The notes: generated by a model not told the origin, from the sequence alone. A DNA stretch of 64,000 nt from Sanguibacter gelidistatuariae (GCF_900096585.1 NZ_FMYH01000009.1:56611-120610); one strand, 5' to 3'. Shown: positions 25,895 to 35,865, counted from the first letter of the stretch. Translations and numbers: made by a program.

Positions 25895-26941
25895 TCAGCG
25901 GTGGCGCACGACCACGGTCCGGACGACATGGAAGGCCATGGCCGCAGCCACCACGAGCCAGACGCAGAAGGCGATCCAGAGCGCACCGCTCCCGATCGAT
26001 GCAACGATCGGCAGGTGGTCCGCCTCCCCGAGATAGATGCCGGCGACGGCGTACATGCCGAGCGGGAAGACCATGCTCCACAACGTCGCGTCGTATCTCA
26101 GCGGAACTCGACGAACAACGTGCCGCCACCACCCGGCCGCGACGAGCGCGGGTATCAACCACGTAGCGAACGCCCAGAACACCACCGCGAGCCCAGCGAC
26201 TAGTCCGCGTGTCACGGCTACCGTCGGGGCATCAGCCATCTCGACGATGCGCGCACCGGCCAGCACTGTCACGGCCAGGGCGCCCATCGCAACCCAGTAC
26301 GCGGGCGTGAGGTCTTCGGGACCGAACTTGTATTGCATCAACCGCAACGTGACAATCATCGCTGTGACGACATAGAGCAGGACGCCTACCGACCACGACA
26401 TCACCGCCAGCAGGGCCAGCTCCCGCCGCCCGGTCTCGAAGACCGGCTCGATCGTCGCTGCGGCGATGGCGACCGTCTGACTTGCGACCACCCAGATGAA
26501 CCAGGTGCCGTTCGCGGTCGCGACGAGGGGCCGCTCTGCTCGACCGAAGGCCGCAGTCCAGGGGATCACGTAGCCAAGCAGCAGCCATGCGAGGCCGGAC
26601 ACGACCAAGAGCACCGCGGTCGGTGTGTAGTTTCCCTCCATGCCGAGTCGAACACCGAGCACGTTCGTACCGGCGACGAAGGTGAAGAAGCCAAAGGCGC
26701 GAGCAGGATCGAGGAAATCGGCTGTGATCGCGCTCCGGTAGGCAACGAGCCGCCATGCCGTCAAGCCGAGCAAGGTGATATATGCCGCCGCGCAGAGGAC
26801 TAACAAGAGGAATGACAGAGTCGGAAAGTTCTCGAACTTCATCCCGATCGAGATGATGCCGGTCGCCATGACGAATGCGAAATAGCCGGGCGTGAGCGTC
26901 TCGACTGCGTGACGCAATCGATTCACAAGTCCCGTATACAC
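25895..26941 (-). CDS. TDT-family (TehA/SLAC1-like) membrane transporter
   Basis: A 348-residue protein with about ten hydrophobic segments, the fold of tellurite-resistance/dicarboxylate transporters and anion channels. TPGYFAFVMATGIISIG in the first segment and GTWFIWVVASQTVAI in the middle are family text. Close homologues are often found beside respiratory genes in actinobacteria, but the substrate (an anion such as nitrite, a dicarboxylate or sulfite) is unproven. No NarK-type nitrate transporter is visible in the block, so an anion role here is an attractive but speculative idea. Confidence 0.8.
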   Translation of the reverse strand: MYTGLVNRLRHAVETLTPGYFAFVMATGIISIGMKFENFPTLSFLLLVLCAAAYITLLGLTAWRLVAYRSAITADFLDPARAFGFFTFVAGTNVLGVRLGMEGNYTPTAVLLVVSGLAWLLLGYVIPWTAAFGRAERPLVATANGTWFIWVVASQTVAIAAATIEPVFETGRRELALLAVMSWSVGVLLYVVTAMIVTLRLMQYKFGPEDLTPAYWVAMGALAVTVLAGARIVEMADAPTVAVTRGLVAGLAVVFWAFATWLIPALVAAGWWRHVVRRVPLRYDATLWSMVFPLGMYAVAGIYLGEADHLPIVASIGSGALWIAFCVWLVVAAAMAFHVVRTVVVRHR

Positions 26942-26964
26942 GCTCCCAGGCTATCAGTCACGGG

Positions 26965-29799
26965 TCATCGCGACGGGGTATCCGGGGGTTCGAGTGTGGG
27001 TTCCTCGGCATCGAGCAGCGTGCGCAAGACGCGCTGAAGAATGCCTCCGTGACGGAAGTACTCGGCCTCGGCGGGGGTATCGATGCGCACCCTCGCGGAC
27101 ACCTCCCTCAGGCCATCGTCGTCCTGGATACGGATGGTGACCAGGTCAGGGACAGCCTCGGCTCCCGCCATTCCGGCGACCGAATAGGATTCGCGTCCCG
27201 TCAGGCCGAGGCTTTGTGCTGACTCACCTTCCTCGAACTGGAGCGGCAGCACCCCCATGCCGATCAGGTTGGATCGGTGGATCCGCTCGAACGAGGTCGC
27301 GAGCACAGCCTTCACCCCGAGCAGAAGCGTTCCCTTGGCAGCCCAGTCGCGCGAGGAGCCAGAGCCATAGTCCGCCCCGGCGATGACGATCAACGGCACA
27401 CGATCGGCTGCGTAGGCCATCGCCGCGTCGAAGATCGTCGTCTGCCTACCGTCGCTCGGATGGCGTGTGAACCCGCCTTCTACCCCGGGAAGGAGCTGGT
27501 TGCGCAGGCGGATGTTGGCGAAGGTCCCACGGATCATGACCTCGTGGTTTCCTCGCCTGGATCCATAGGAGTTGAAGTCACCGGGAGCGACTCCGTGCTC
27601 GATCAGGTAGCGACCCGCGGGCGAGTCCTTCGTGATGGCGCCGGCAGGAGAGATGTGGTCGGTGGTCACCGAGTCGCCCAACATCACCAGGACGCACGCG
27701 TCGACGATGTCTTCGAGGGGTTCGGGCTCTCGCGGCATGCCATCGAAGAATGGCGGGGAACGTACGTACGTCGAGCTGTCCTGCCAGGCGAACCTGTCCC
27801 CCGAGGGGATGTCCAGCCCGGTCCAGTTCTCATCGCCGGAGAGGACGTCGCTGTAGCCGGTCGTGAACATCTGTGCTTCGACGTATTCGTCGACGAGTAC
27901 GCGTACCTCGTGGGCGGTCGGCCAGATGTCACGCAGATAGACCGGCTGGCCATCTGCGTCGTCGCCGAGGGGATCGCAGGTGAGATTGACGTGCATCGTG
28001 CCTGCCAGGGCGTATGCGACGACGAGCGGCGGCGACATGAGGAAGTTCATCTTCACCTCGCCGTGGATCCTGCCCTCGAAGTTGCGGTTGCCAGACAGGA
28101 CCGAGCTCACAGTGAGGTCGTTCTCCCCGACGGCATCGCTGACCTGGGGGATGAGAGGTCCGGAGTTGCCGATGCAGGTCGTGCACCCGTAGCCCACGAG
28201 GTTGAATCCGAGCGCATCGAGATAAGGGGTGAGGCCGGACTCGTCGTAGTAGTCAGTGACCACTCGCGACCCGGGTGCCAGTGAGGTCTTCACCCATGGT
28301 TTGCTCGTCAGCCCCCGCTCGACCGCCTTCTTGGCTAACAGACCCGCGGCCATCATCACCGACGGATTCGACGTGTTGGTGCACGAGGTGATCGCCGCGA
28401 TCACCACCGAGCCGTTGTCGATCGAGGCCTGGCACCCGTCGATGGTGACGGACGTGGGCCGGGAGGGCCACTCCTGCGCGTCGTCGGCAACGGGAGCGTC
28501 CCGCGGAACGTCGAGCTCATGGTCTCTGCTGATCGAGACCGGGTCGCTCGCGGGGAAGGAGTCGGCAGAGGCCTTGTCGAGACTACTGAGCCCTAGGCTC
28601 GGCGATGACCCGTGCTGATTCGCCAACAACCGCTGGACCTCTCGGGGTACCGACGACAGCGCGATGCGGTCTTGGGGACGCGTTGGCCCGGCGATCGATG
28701 GCTCGACGGTGCTGAGGTCCAGTTCCAGGGTCTGGGAGTAGCGTGCCTCGTGAGCGGGATCGTGCCAGAGCCCCTGCTCCTTCGCGTAGGCCTCGACCAG
28801 CGCGATCTGCTCGGGCGTGCGGCCAGTCAGACGCAGATACGACAGGGTCTCGTCGTCGATGGGAAAGATTGCGCAGGTCGAGCCGTACTCGGGGCTCATG
28901 TTGCCCAGCGTGGCTCGGTTCGCCAGCGGCACGTTAGCCACTCCCGGTCCGTAGAACTCCACGAACTTCCCGACCACTCCACGCTGGCGCAGCAGCTGGG
29001 CGACGGTGAGCACCAGATCGGTTGCGGTGGCACCCTCGGGAAGCTCACCGGTCAACTTAAATCCGAGCACCTGCGGGATGAGCATGCTCATCGGCTGGCC
29101 GAGCATCGCGGCCTCGGCCTCGATCCCGCCGACACCCCAGCCGAGGACCCCCAGCCCGTTCACCATCGGTGTATGTGAGTCGGTTCCGACGAGGGTGTCC
29201 GGGTAGGCCACCATGGCGCCCTCGCTCTCGCGGGTGAAGACCACACGGGCGAGATACTCCAGGTTGACCTGGTGGCAGATGCCGGTGTCCGGTGGCACCA
29301 CGAGGAAGTCGTCGAAGGACTGCTGGGACCACCGCAGCAGCTGATAGCGCTCCTGGTTGCGGGCGAACTCCTGGGCCGCGTTTCGCTCGAAGGCGTCGGG
29401 TCGCCCGAACACGTCGACGATCACGGAATGGTCGATCACCAGCTCGACCGGCACCAGCGGGTTGATCTTCGTCGGGTCCCCACCGAACGACGTCATCGCG
29501 TCGCGCATGGCCACCAGGTCGACTGCGCACGGAACGCCGGTGAAGTCCTGCAACAACACCCGTGCGGGCGTGAACTGGATCTCGCTGCCATGCTCAGCGG
29601 CCGGGTCCCACGCTGCCAGCGCGCGTACCTGGTCGGCGGTGACAACCGCCCCGTCCTCGTTGCGCAACAGGTTCTCCAACAGGATCTTGAGGCTGTAGGG
29701 AAGCCGCTGCGAACCCTCGACCCGATCGATCCGATAGATGTCGTAGGTTGCGTCGCCGACAGCCAGCTGGCCTCGCGCACCGAAACTGTTCGTCCGCAT
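26965..29799 (-). CDS. acnA: aconitate hydratase (AcnA type)
   Basis: Isomerises citrate and isocitrate in the TCA cycle. The 944-residue protein is of the AcnA/IRP1 class. It has [15 protein letters not shown] and [32 protein letters not shown] in the N-terminal domains (shown here only as family text), cluster Cys in [13 protein letters not shown] and [13 protein letters not shown], and the swivel domain [17 protein letters not shown] hydrophilic segment of about 40 residues (with [15 protein letters not shown]) sits at the domain junction near residue 420. A good ribosome-binding site AAGGAG precedes the ATG. It is 23 bases upstream of the TDT gene, so co-transcription is likely. Its place beside nar genes suggests it may be a second, condition-specific copy. 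Confidence 0.94.
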   Translation of the reverse strand: MRTNSFGARGQLAVGDATYDIYRIDRVEGSQRLPYSLKILLENLLRNEDGAVVTADQVRALAAWDPAAEHGSEIQFTPARVLLQDFTGVPCAVDLVAMRDAMTSFGGDPTKINPLVPVELVIDHSVIVDVFGRPDAFERNAAQEFARNQERYQLLRWSQQSFDDFLVVPPDTGICHQVNLEYLARVVFTRESEGAMVAYPDTLVGTDSHTPMVNGLGVLGWGVGGIEAEAAMLGQPMSMLIPQVLGFKLTGELPEGATATDLVLTVAQLLRQRGVVGKFVEFYGPGVANVPLANRATLGNMSPEYGSTCAIFPIDDETLSYLRLTGRTPEQIALVEAYAKEQGLWHDPAHEARYSQTLELDLSTVEPSIAGPTRPQDRIALSSVPREVQRLLANQHGSSPSLGLSSLDKASADSFPASDPVSISRDHELDVPRDAPVADDAQEWPSRPTSVTIDGCQASIDNGSVVIAAITSCTNTSNPSVMMAAGLLAKKAVERGLTSKPWVKTSLAPGSRVVTDYYDESGLTPYLDALGFNLVGYGCTTCIGNSGPLIPQVSDAVGENDLTVSSVLSGNRNFEGRIHGEVKMNFLMSPPLVVAYALAGTMHVNLTCDPLGDDADGQPVYLRDIWPTAHEVRVLVDEYVEAQMFTTGYSDVLSGDENWTGLDIPSGDRFAWQDSSTYVRSPPFFDGMPREPEPLEDIVDACVLVMLGDSVTTDHISPAGAITKDSPAGRYLIEHGVAPGDFNSYGSRRGNHEVMIRGTFANIRLRNQLLPGVEGGFTRHPSDGRQTTIFDAAMAYAADRVPLIVIAGADYGSGSSRDWAAKGTLLLGVKAVLATSFERIHRSNLIGMGVLPLQFEEGESAQSLGLTGRESYSVAGMAGAEAVPDLVTIRIQDDDGLREVSARVRIDTPAEAEYFRHGGILQRVLRTLLDAEEPTLEPPDTPSR

Positions 29800-29922
29800 G
29801 TCTACTCCTTCGGATCAAGGCAGAGGTGGCGGACATGAAGCGCAGCCCCATCGCGTCGCCACCTCGAGCGTAACCCCCTAGTGCCCGAGGAGCCGGAGGA
29901 GATTCAGCCAGCCGAGGCCTCG

Positions 29923-30306
29923 CTACCCGGCGGCCTTCTCCTCCTCGGTCAGCAGTGCGACCCATCCCTCGTAGTCGCCCTGATGAGCGTCGGCGAGAGC
30001 TCGACAGAGGTCCACGCGCTCGCGGAGGAAGTCCGGGACGAGCGGTTGGTTGCGGGCCGCGAGCAGGATGGTCCAGTCGGGGATGTCGTGACTGGGCTGG
30101 ACGAGCTCGTGGCGCACACGGTCGGCGCGCAGCGCCGACGACGCGGCGTCGGCGCGATCCTGAGTGGTGAAGCAGACCGCGAACTCGCTCTCGCGCGGGG
30201 CGGTCACGTCGACGCCCCGCGCTTGCAGGTGCGCCAGGTGCTCGGCGTCGGGCTTGAGCAGGCCGTACGGTTCAACGCGCTTCTTTGCGGAAGAGAAGAA
30301 TCCCAT
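29923..30306 (-). CDS. RraB-like ribonuclease E inhibitor domain protein
   Basis: A 127-residue acidic protein. The pattern EFAVCFTTQDRADAASSAL, then a basic-hydrophobic stretch, then IPDWTILLAARNQPLVPDFL and GDYEGWVALL resembles the RraB family (regulator of ribonuclease activity B). In E. coli RraB binds RNase E. A large RNase E/G is encoded at 44.5 kb in this window, so a partner exists, but interaction is only inferred. Assignment moderate. Confidence 0.55.
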   Translation of the reverse strand: MGFFSSAKKRVEPYGLLKPDAEHLAHLQARGVDVTAPRESEFAVCFTTQDRADAASSALRADRVRHELVQPSHDIPDWTILLAARNQPLVPDFLRERVDLCRALADAHQGDYEGWVALLTEEEKAAG

Positions 30307-30315
30307 GCGCCTACG

Positions 30316-31143
30316 CTAGCCCGCCTTTCCCCCGGGTCGCGCCGACCCCGGGGGTGGCGAGACACCGCGTCCGAGCAGGCCGACCGGGACCCGGTCCAGC
30401 TCGCCTGGGCCCAGCAGTGCCACCCTCTCCCCGGACACCGCGCCGAGCAACGACCGGACGGCGTCGTCCTCGCCCAGCGCGCCCTCAGAGCTACGCAGGT
30501 AGGCCACGAGGAAGTCCCGCAGTGGGGGAGCGCTCACCTCGGTGACCGCCCCGCCGGACCCGTCCGGGCGGGCGAACTCGAGGGTCGGGTCCACATAGAG
30601 CGTCACGAGCAACAGCGCAGGAACCCGGGTGCCCTGCGGACCGATCTTGGGCTGGAAGTAGGGGACCGCGAGCAGCCGCGCACCGTGGCGGGCGTAGAAG
30701 CGCAGTCGCGCCGCGGGGTCCCCGTGCTCGACGCTCCCTTCGTGGTGGCCGGGGTGCTCGACCTCGGCGAGGACGTAGGCGGGGCGGACGGTGGCGACCC
30801 ACCGAGCCAACGCGCCCTCCAGCAGGGCGCCGCCCACGCCGGCGCCGCGTTCCCCCGGGGCGAGCGCGAGGTAGGCCAGCAGGACGACGCCGCCGGGCGT
30901 ACCGCTTGCCACAGCCCCGGCGATGACTCGCCCCTCGCGGAGCACGCCCACCGCCTGCAGCTCCCCGCTCGCGCATCCCTCGAGCAGCTCGTCGAGACTG
31001 CAGAGCTCGGCCGGGGGGAAGGACGGGGCGAGCACGTGGGTGTGCAGGGCGGTGAGCGCCGCGGGGTCGGTGAGCTCAACGACGTCGACGCCGGCTGGGC
31101 CGTCGGGGCCGGCCGGCGGGGGGGGAGCGCTGGAGCGAGACAT
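30316..31143 (-). CDS. GNAT-family N-acetyltransferase, extended C-terminus
   Basis: 275 residues. The GNAT core occupies about residues 20-190, with acetyl-CoA motif LALAPGERGAGVGGALLEGA and RLRFYARHGARLLAVPYFQP. The C-terminal 80 residues are outside the GNAT core and not recognised. The ATG at 31143 gives the complete domain. It lies 10 bases upstream of the RraB-like gene on the same strand, suggesting an operon, and diverges from coaD. Confidence 0.75.
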   Translation of the reverse strand: MSRSSAPPPPAGPDGPAGVDVVELTDPAALTALHTHVLAPSFPPAELCSLDELLEGCASGELQAVGVLREGRVIAGAVASGTPGGVVLLAYLALAPGERGAGVGGALLEGALARWVATVRPAYVLAEVEHPGHHEGSVEHGDPAARLRFYARHGARLLAVPYFQPKIGPQGTRVPALLLVTLYVDPTLEFARPDGSGGAVTEVSAPPLRDFLVAYLRSSEGALGEDDAVRSLLGAVSGERVALLGPGELDRVPVGLLGRGVSPPPGSARPGGKAG

Positions 31144-31176
31144 GCATGCATCATCACCCGGCGCCGGGCTGTGCAC

Positions 31177-31182
31177 TACCGT
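31177..31182 (+). promoter_or_regulatory. -10 box for leaderless coaD
   Basis: TACCGT, 6 bases before the GTG at 31189, with no Shine-Dalgarno sequence between. Confidence 0.45.
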
Positions 31183-31188
31183 GAAGGC

Positions 31189-31707
31189 GTGACCATCGCC
31201 GTGAGCCCCGGATCGTACGACCCGATCACCCTGGGGCACCTCGACATCATCCGCCGGGCTGCCGCCCTCTTTGACGAGGTCGTCGTCGGTGTGGCGAAGA
31301 ACTCGTCCAAGTCCGCCCTCCTGGACGCCGACCAGCGGGTCGCGCTCGCCGAGACCGCCTGCGCCGACATCCCCGGTGTCCGGGTCGAGCTCGTGCCCGG
31401 GCTGCTCGTCGACTTCTGCCGCGAGATCGGTGCGACCGTGATCGCCAAGGGGCTGCGCGGGGGAGCGGACTTCGACGCGGAGCTGCCGATGGCGCTCATG
31501 AACCGCCACCTCGTGGGCGTGGAGACGGTCTTCATCCCCGGTGACCCGGCCCTCGCTCACATCGCCTCGTCCTTGGTCAAGGACGTCGCCCGGTTCGGCG
31601 GCAGCATCGACGATTGTGTGCCCGACGGCGTTTCTTCCGTCCTCCGGGCGGCTCTGGATGGCACCGTGGTCGGCAGTCGCAACCCCCCGAAGCAAGGAGT
31701 GTCATGA
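31189..31707 (+). CDS. coaD: phosphopantetheine adenylyltransferase
   Basis: Makes dephospho-CoA from 4'-phosphopantetheine and ATP. The 172-residue protein has the nucleotidyltransferase motif GSYDPITLGHLDII, KGLRGGADFDAELPMA and the C-terminal SSLVKDVARFGG. GTG start follows a -10 box directly. Its stop overlaps the next gene (ATGA), beginning the coaD-sepIVA-DUF177-rpmF-rnc-mutM cluster. Confidence 0.96.
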   Translation: MTIAVSPGSYDPITLGHLDIIRRAAALFDEVVVGVAKNSSKSALLDADQRVALAETACADIPGVRVELVPGLLVDFCREIGATVIAKGLRGGADFDAELPMALMNRHLVGVETVFIPGDPALAHIASSLVKDVARFGGSIDDCVPDGVSSVLRAALDGTVVGSRNPPKQGVS

Positions 31708-32225
31708 GCAGCCACGACGAGACCGAGACGTTTGTCGAGGGTGAACGCCTTGGTGTCCCCGCCCTGCTGGAGGCGCTGACCGATGTCATCGAGCGCGCGC
31801 GGTCGATGCCTATGTCCTCATCGGTCCTGGTCAACCGTAACGAGGCCCTCGACCTGATCGACGAGCTGCGTGACGCGCTGCCCTCGCAGCTGAGCCGCGC
31901 GGACGAGGTGCTCTCCGACGCCGACCAGGTCCTAGAGGACGCCCACGTGGAGGCGGAGAACCTCATTGCGACCGCACGCGCGCGAGCCGCCGAGCTGGTC
32001 AACGCCGAGCAGGTCGTGCTGCAGGCCGAGGTGCACGCGCGCGAGCTCATCGCCCACGCCGAGGCGACCGTGGCCACCCTGCGCCATGAGGCGGACGACT
32101 ACTGCGACCGCAGGCTCGCGGAGTTCGAGATCGACCTCGGCAAGGTGCTCGCCCAGGTGCACGCCGGCCGCGACAAGCTCGCCGAGCGGCTTGGTGAACC
32201 GCGCGAAGAGGAGTCCTTCGAGTAG
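31704..32225 (+). CDS. sepIVA: SepIVA-like coiled-coil septum protein
   Basis: A 173-residue acidic, mostly helical protein with a DivIVA-like coiled coil from about residue 45 to 165 (NRNEALDLIDELRDALPSQL; ADQVLEDAHVEAENLIATA). In Mycobacterium the gene upstream of the DUF177-rnc-mutM cluster encodes SepIVA, a regulator of septation and polar growth; position and character match here. Some annotations call it ATP synthase B-like, which the coiled coil explains. Confidence 0.75.
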   Translation: MSSHDETETFVEGERLGVPALLEALTDVIERARSMPMSSSVLVNRNEALDLIDELRDALPSQLSRADEVLSDADQVLEDAHVEAENLIATARARAAELVNAEQVVLQAEVHARELIAHAEATVATLRHEADDYCDRRLAEFEIDLGKVLAQVHAGRDKLAERLGEPREEESFE

Positions 32226-32337
32226 TCACCAGGCTGGTTACCAGCCGCGGATTGGGAGCACGTCCCTCCATGACGTAGCATTACCTGTTGGTCCTGCCAG
32301 TCGCGGCATGTACCGAGATCACTACGTTCGGAATACT

Positions 32338-32907
32338 GTGAAGCGTCCCATCACACTCGATCCTCGTTCGCCTCTTGTCCTCGATACCCATGAGCTCAGT
32401 CGGCATCCCGGTTCGATGCGTACGGTCACGCGCACTGTCTCCGCACCAGCCGATCTCGGAACTGTGGTGATCGGCATCCCCGAAGGTAGCGATCTTGACC
32501 TTGATCTGAGGGTCGAGGCCGTGATGGAGGGGGTTCTTGTCTCCGGATCCATAGTCGGTCAGGCGATCGGTGAGTGCGGGCGGTGCTTGGACGAGGTTGT
32601 CGAGGATGTCGACATCCAGATCCAGGAGCTGTTCGTCTACCCCGAGCGTGCACAGGCCGCTGAGGATGACGGCGACGAAGAAGAAGACGTACGTGAGCTC
32701 GAGGACGATATGATCAACCTCGAACCCGTGCTTAGGGATTCGGTGGTCACTGCACTACCATTCCAACCGTTGTGTTCGCCGGACTGCCCGGGTCTGTGCT
32801 CCATCTGTGGAGTGCATCTGGCAGATGAGGTTGAGCACAGTCATGACGTAGTCGATCCCCGGTGGTCGGCCTTGCAGAGCATTATCGACGAGACGAAAGA
32901 GAGCTAG
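32338..32907 (+). CDS. DUF177 (YceD) family protein
   Basis: A 189-residue protein. [17 protein letters not shown] near the start is the family N-terminus, CGRCLDEV and [13 protein letters not shown] are Cys pairs likely to bind zinc, and an acidic stretch lies between. DUF177 genes precede rpmF in most bacteria; in plants and E. coli members aid 23S rRNA processing. GTG at 32338 is used with GGA 5 bases before; an ATG at 32308 would add ten residues. rpmF begins 2 bases after the stop. Confidence 0.88.
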   Translation: MKRPITLDPRSPLVLDTHELSRHPGSMRTVTRTVSAPADLGTVVIGIPEGSDLDLDLRVEAVMEGVLVSGSIVGQAIGECGRCLDEVVEDVDIQIQELFVYPERAQAAEDDGDEEEDVRELEDDMINLEPVLRDSVVTALPFQPLCSPDCPGLCSICGVHLADEVEHSHDVVDPRWSALQSIIDETKES

Positions 32908-32909
32908 CC

Positions 32910-33104
32910 GTGGCTGTTCCGAAGCGCAAGATGTCGCGCAGCAATACCCGTGCGCGCCGTTCGCAGTGGAAGGCTACCGCTGCAAACCTCACCACGTGCC
33001 CGCAGTGCAAGGGCGACAAGCTGTCGCACGCTGCCTGCCCGACGTGCGGCACCTACAAGGGTCGCCAGTACGCCGAAGCAGTGCGCACCGAGCACGCAAA
33101 CTGA
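32910..33104 (+). CDS. rpmF: 50S ribosomal protein L32
   Basis: A 64-residue L32: [18 protein letters not shown] then [18 protein letters not shown], a four-Cys zinc-binding form. GTG start 2 bases after DUF177, the classic yceD-rpmF coupling. Confidence 0.97.
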   Translation: MAVPKRKMSRSNTRARRSQWKATAANLTTCPQCKGDKLSHAACPTCGTYKGRQYAEAVRTEHAN

Positions 33105-33151
33105 TCTACACGACTCCTAGCACCTGGAGTCAGCAGTAAGGAGTACGTCCG

Positions 33152-33886
33152 GTGGGATCACGAGCGCAACGCAAGGTCTCCCCGGCAACGGAACTTCTCA
33201 AGAGGCTCGGGGTCCATCTGGACCCCGAGCTTCTTGTGCTTTCCCTGACCCACCGGTCCTTCGCCCACGAGGCCGGCGGGATCCCCACGAACGAACGCCT
33301 CGAGTTCCTCGGCGACGCCGTCCTCGGCCTCGTCTCGGCCGAGGCGCTGTACCGCAGGCACCCGGACCGCCCCGAGGGGGACCTCGCAAAGATGCGCGCG
33401 GCCTCGGTATCCCAGCGCGCGCTGGCCGCGGTCGCCCGCGAGCTCGACCTCGGGCAGTTCATCTTGCTCGGCAAGGGCGAGTCGGGCACCCGCGGCTTCG
33501 ACAAGGACTCGATCCTCTCCGACACCGTGGAGTCTCTCATCGGTGCGGTGTACCTCAGCCACGGCCTCGAGGTCGCCCGTGACTTTGTGCACAGGCTGAT
33601 CGACGAGACCCTGAGCACAGCCGCCGGCCTGGGCGCCGGGCTCGACTGGAAGACCTCCCTCCAGGAGGCGGCCGCCGAGCTCGGGGCAGGCAGCCCGGAG
33701 TACTCGAGCGAGGCCAGCGGCCCCGACCATGCACGCCACTTCATCTCCCAGGTGACGATCGACTCCGAGGTCCTGGGAACCGGTGAGGGCTCGGCCAAGA
33801 AGCACGCCGAGCAGGTCGCCGCCCAGCAGGCATACGAGACGCTCATCGCCCGCGAGCCGCGTCCGGCCGAGCGCCAGCACGCCTGA
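33152..33886 (+). CDS. rnc: ribonuclease III
   Basis: Cuts double-stranded RNA, including rRNA precursors. The 244-residue protein has the signature [14 protein letters not shown] with catalytic Glu/Asp (about residue 50), [12 protein letters not shown] with the second catalytic pair, and a dsRNA-binding domain (residues about 160-235, ending [19 protein letters not shown]). GTG start with GTAAGGAGTA upstream, a good ribosome-binding site. Confidence 0.96.
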   Translation: MGSRAQRKVSPATELLKRLGVHLDPELLVLSLTHRSFAHEAGGIPTNERLEFLGDAVLGLVSAEALYRRHPDRPEGDLAKMRAASVSQRALAAVARELDLGQFILLGKGESGTRGFDKDSILSDTVESLIGAVYLSHGLEVARDFVHRLIDETLSTAAGLGAGLDWKTSLQEAAAELGAGSPEYSSEASGPDHARHFISQVTIDSEVLGTGEGSAKKHAEQVAAQQAYETLIAREPRPAERQHA

Positions 33887-33893
33887 CCAGCAC

Positions 33894-34823
33894 GTGCCCG
33901 AGCTTCCCGAGGTCGAGACCGTCCGCGACGGACTGGCCCGCCACGTGCTGGGCACAGTCGTCGAGTCGGTCGATGTGCGCCGCGACTACAGCGTGCGCCG
34001 CCATGCCGGCGGACCGATGGACTTCGCCGCCCAGCTCACCGGACAGACGCTGTCCGAGGCCGCCCGCCGCGGCAAGTACCTTTGGCTCACCCTCGACGGG
34101 ACCGACGACGCGCTGCTCGGCCATCTGGGCATGTCCGGTCAGCTCCTGGTCCGCACGGGCGCAGGTCTGGACGTGATCTCCCCGCACCTGCGGGTCCGGA
34201 TCGGGCTGCGCTCCCCGGACGGCGACGCGATGGCCCTCGACTTCGTCGACCAACGCACCTTCGGGCACCTGAGCGTCTGCGAGCTCGTCCCCACCCCGGA
34301 CGGGTTGCCGGGCGGCGCCGGATCGCAGCGGGCCGCCCTCCCCGGCGCCGCTGCGCACATCGCGCGCGACCTCCTCGATCCCGCGCTCGCCCAGGGAACG
34401 CCCGGTCGGGCGGGGCTCGTGGACGCCGTGCGACGGCGTCGGACGGGGATTAAGCGCGCGCTGCTCGACCAGAGCGTGGTCTCGGGCATCGGAAACATCT
34501 ACGCCGACGAAGCGCTGTGGCGCGCCGCGATGCACTACGCGCGCCCCACCGCTGCCCTCACGCGAGCCCAGGTCGCCCAGGTGCTCCTTGCCGCCGAGCA
34601 GGTCATGCGTGAGGCGCTCGCCCAGGGTGGCACGAGCTTCGACGCCCTCTATGTCAACGTCAACGGCGCCTCGGGGTACTTCGACCGTTCGCTCAACGCC
34701 TACGGCCAGGAGGGGCAGCCGTGCCCGCGGTGTGGCACACCGATCCGGCGCGACGAGTTCATGAACCGGTCGGCCTTCAGCTGCCCGACCTGCCAGCGGC
34801 GACCGCGGACCCCCTCGCGCTGA
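33894..34823 (+). CDS. mutM: formamidopyrimidine-DNA glycosylase
   Basis: Excises 8-oxoguanine and opens the strand by beta/delta elimination. The 309-residue protein begins (V)[13 protein letters not shown]; after start-residue removal Pro2 is the catalytic nucleophile and Glu3 follows. It has [18 protein letters not shown] (H2TH region) and the C-terminal zinc finger [19 protein letters not shown] then CPTC. GTG at 33894, 8 bases after rnc. Confidence 0.96.
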   Translation: MPELPEVETVRDGLARHVLGTVVESVDVRRDYSVRRHAGGPMDFAAQLTGQTLSEAARRGKYLWLTLDGTDDALLGHLGMSGQLLVRTGAGLDVISPHLRVRIGLRSPDGDAMALDFVDQRTFGHLSVCELVPTPDGLPGGAGSQRAALPGAAAHIARDLLDPALAQGTPGRAGLVDAVRRRRTGIKRALLDQSVVSGIGNIYADEALWRAAMHYARPTAALTRAQVAQVLLAAEQVMREALAQGGTSFDALYVNVNGASGYFDRSLNAYGQEGQPCPRCGTPIRRDEFMNRSAFSCPTCQRRPRTPSR

Positions 34824-34841
34824 GGCCCGCGGGAGTCTGGC

Positions 34842-35792
34842 TCAGCGCTCGACGAGGTTGAGGAGCGGCTCGCCGGCGAGATAGGCGGCCAGGTTCTTCT
34901 TGATGAGCGCCTCCGCCCCCTGGGGCCGTCCGCCGGCCGCGTGCGGCGTGATGATGAGATTCGGGGTGGTCCACAGGAGTGAGCCGTCGGGCAGGGGCTC
35001 GCGGTCGAAGACGTCGAGGGCGGCTCCGGCGAGCGTGCCTGATCGCAGCGCGTGGTCGAGGGCATCTTCGTCCAGGGTCGCCCCGCGCCCGACGTTGATC
35101 ACCCAGGCGTGGGCGGGCAGCTGGGTCAGCACGTCGGCGCTTATCGCGTGGGCCGTGGCGGGCGTGGCCGGCAGGATCCCGATGAGGATGTCGGTCTCGG
35201 CCAGCCGGGCGGGGAGGCCTTCGGCCGCGATGACCGGTACGCCAGCCCGCGTGCCGGGCGTGGTGGCGACGCCGACGACGTTCGCGCCCAGGGCGGTGAG
35301 CAGCGGGGCGAGGCGCTGACCGATCGAGCCGAAGCCCCATATCGTGACCTCGGCCCCGTTCAGGGTGCCCAGGCCGGGAAAGGTCGACGGGCGCGCGGAC
35401 TGTACACCGCCGAGCTCGCGGGCCCAGCGCCCCGAGCGTTGCGCGTCGTGCATGAGGTCGAGGCGGCGGACGGCCGTCAGGGCCAGAGCGAGGGTGTGCT
35501 CGGCGACGGGTCCGTCGTGCAGGGAACGGCCCGAGGTCACGCGCACCTCGGGGGCGAACCCGGCAGCAAGGATCACGTCGGGACCCGCGGCCAGCGCCTG
35601 GATCCACCGCAGCCGGGTGAGCCGCGTGGCGCTGTCCGTGAGCTGCCCCCGAGGGTTGCCCCAGACGACGAGGACCTCGGCGTCGGTGTGCTCGTCCGGC
35701 ACGGGGGACGTAGCGTCGTACATGACAAATGTGATATCTGGAGATGGATCGGTCAAATCTAGGGGCAGGGACGTGGGCAGGAGAACCTTCAT
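34842..35792 (-). CDS. D-isomer-specific 2-hydroxyacid dehydrogenase
   Basis: A 316-residue NAD(P)-binding enzyme. VTIWGFGSIGQRLAPLL is the Rossmann motif, and the catalytic triad is visible as Arg in INVGRGATLDE, Glu in VFDREPLP and His in LIITPHAAGGRP. Members include glyoxylate/hydroxypyruvate reductases and phosphoglycerate dehydrogenase-like enzymes; no ACT domain is present, so it is not a standard SerA. Divergent to the response regulator gene. Confidence 0.85.
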   Translation of the reverse strand: MKVLLPTSLPLDLTDPSPDITFVMYDATSPVPDEHTDAEVLVVWGNPRGQLTDSATRLTRLRWIQALAAGPDVILAAGFAPEVRVTSGRSLHDGPVAEHTLALALTAVRRLDLMHDAQRSGRWARELGGVQSARPSTFPGLGTLNGAEVTIWGFGSIGQRLAPLLTALGANVVGVATTPGTRAGVPVIAAEGLPARLAETDILIGILPATPATAHAISADVLTQLPAHAWVINVGRGATLDEDALDHALRSGTLAGAALDVFDREPLPDGSLLWTTPNLIITPHAAGGRPQGAEALIKKNLAAYLAGEPLLNLVER

Positions 35793-35844
35793 CCCCCCAC
35801 GATGCCAAACATTGTTGCGAATCTGGTGGACCGGAGCCGTCCTG

Positions 35845-35860
35845 AGACAAGAGATTGTCT
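35845..35860. promoter_or_regulatory. operator-like palindrome before the response regulator
   Basis: AGACAA-GAGA-TTGTCT is a perfect inverted repeat whose last base is the first base of the -10 box TAGGAT. Its place over the promoter suggests autoregulation or repression. Confidence 0.5.
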
Positions 35861-35865
35861 AGGAT
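35860..35865 (+). promoter_or_regulatory. -10 box for leaderless response regulator gene
   Basis: TAGGAT, 6 bases (all G) before the GTG start at 35872. Confidence 0.5.
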
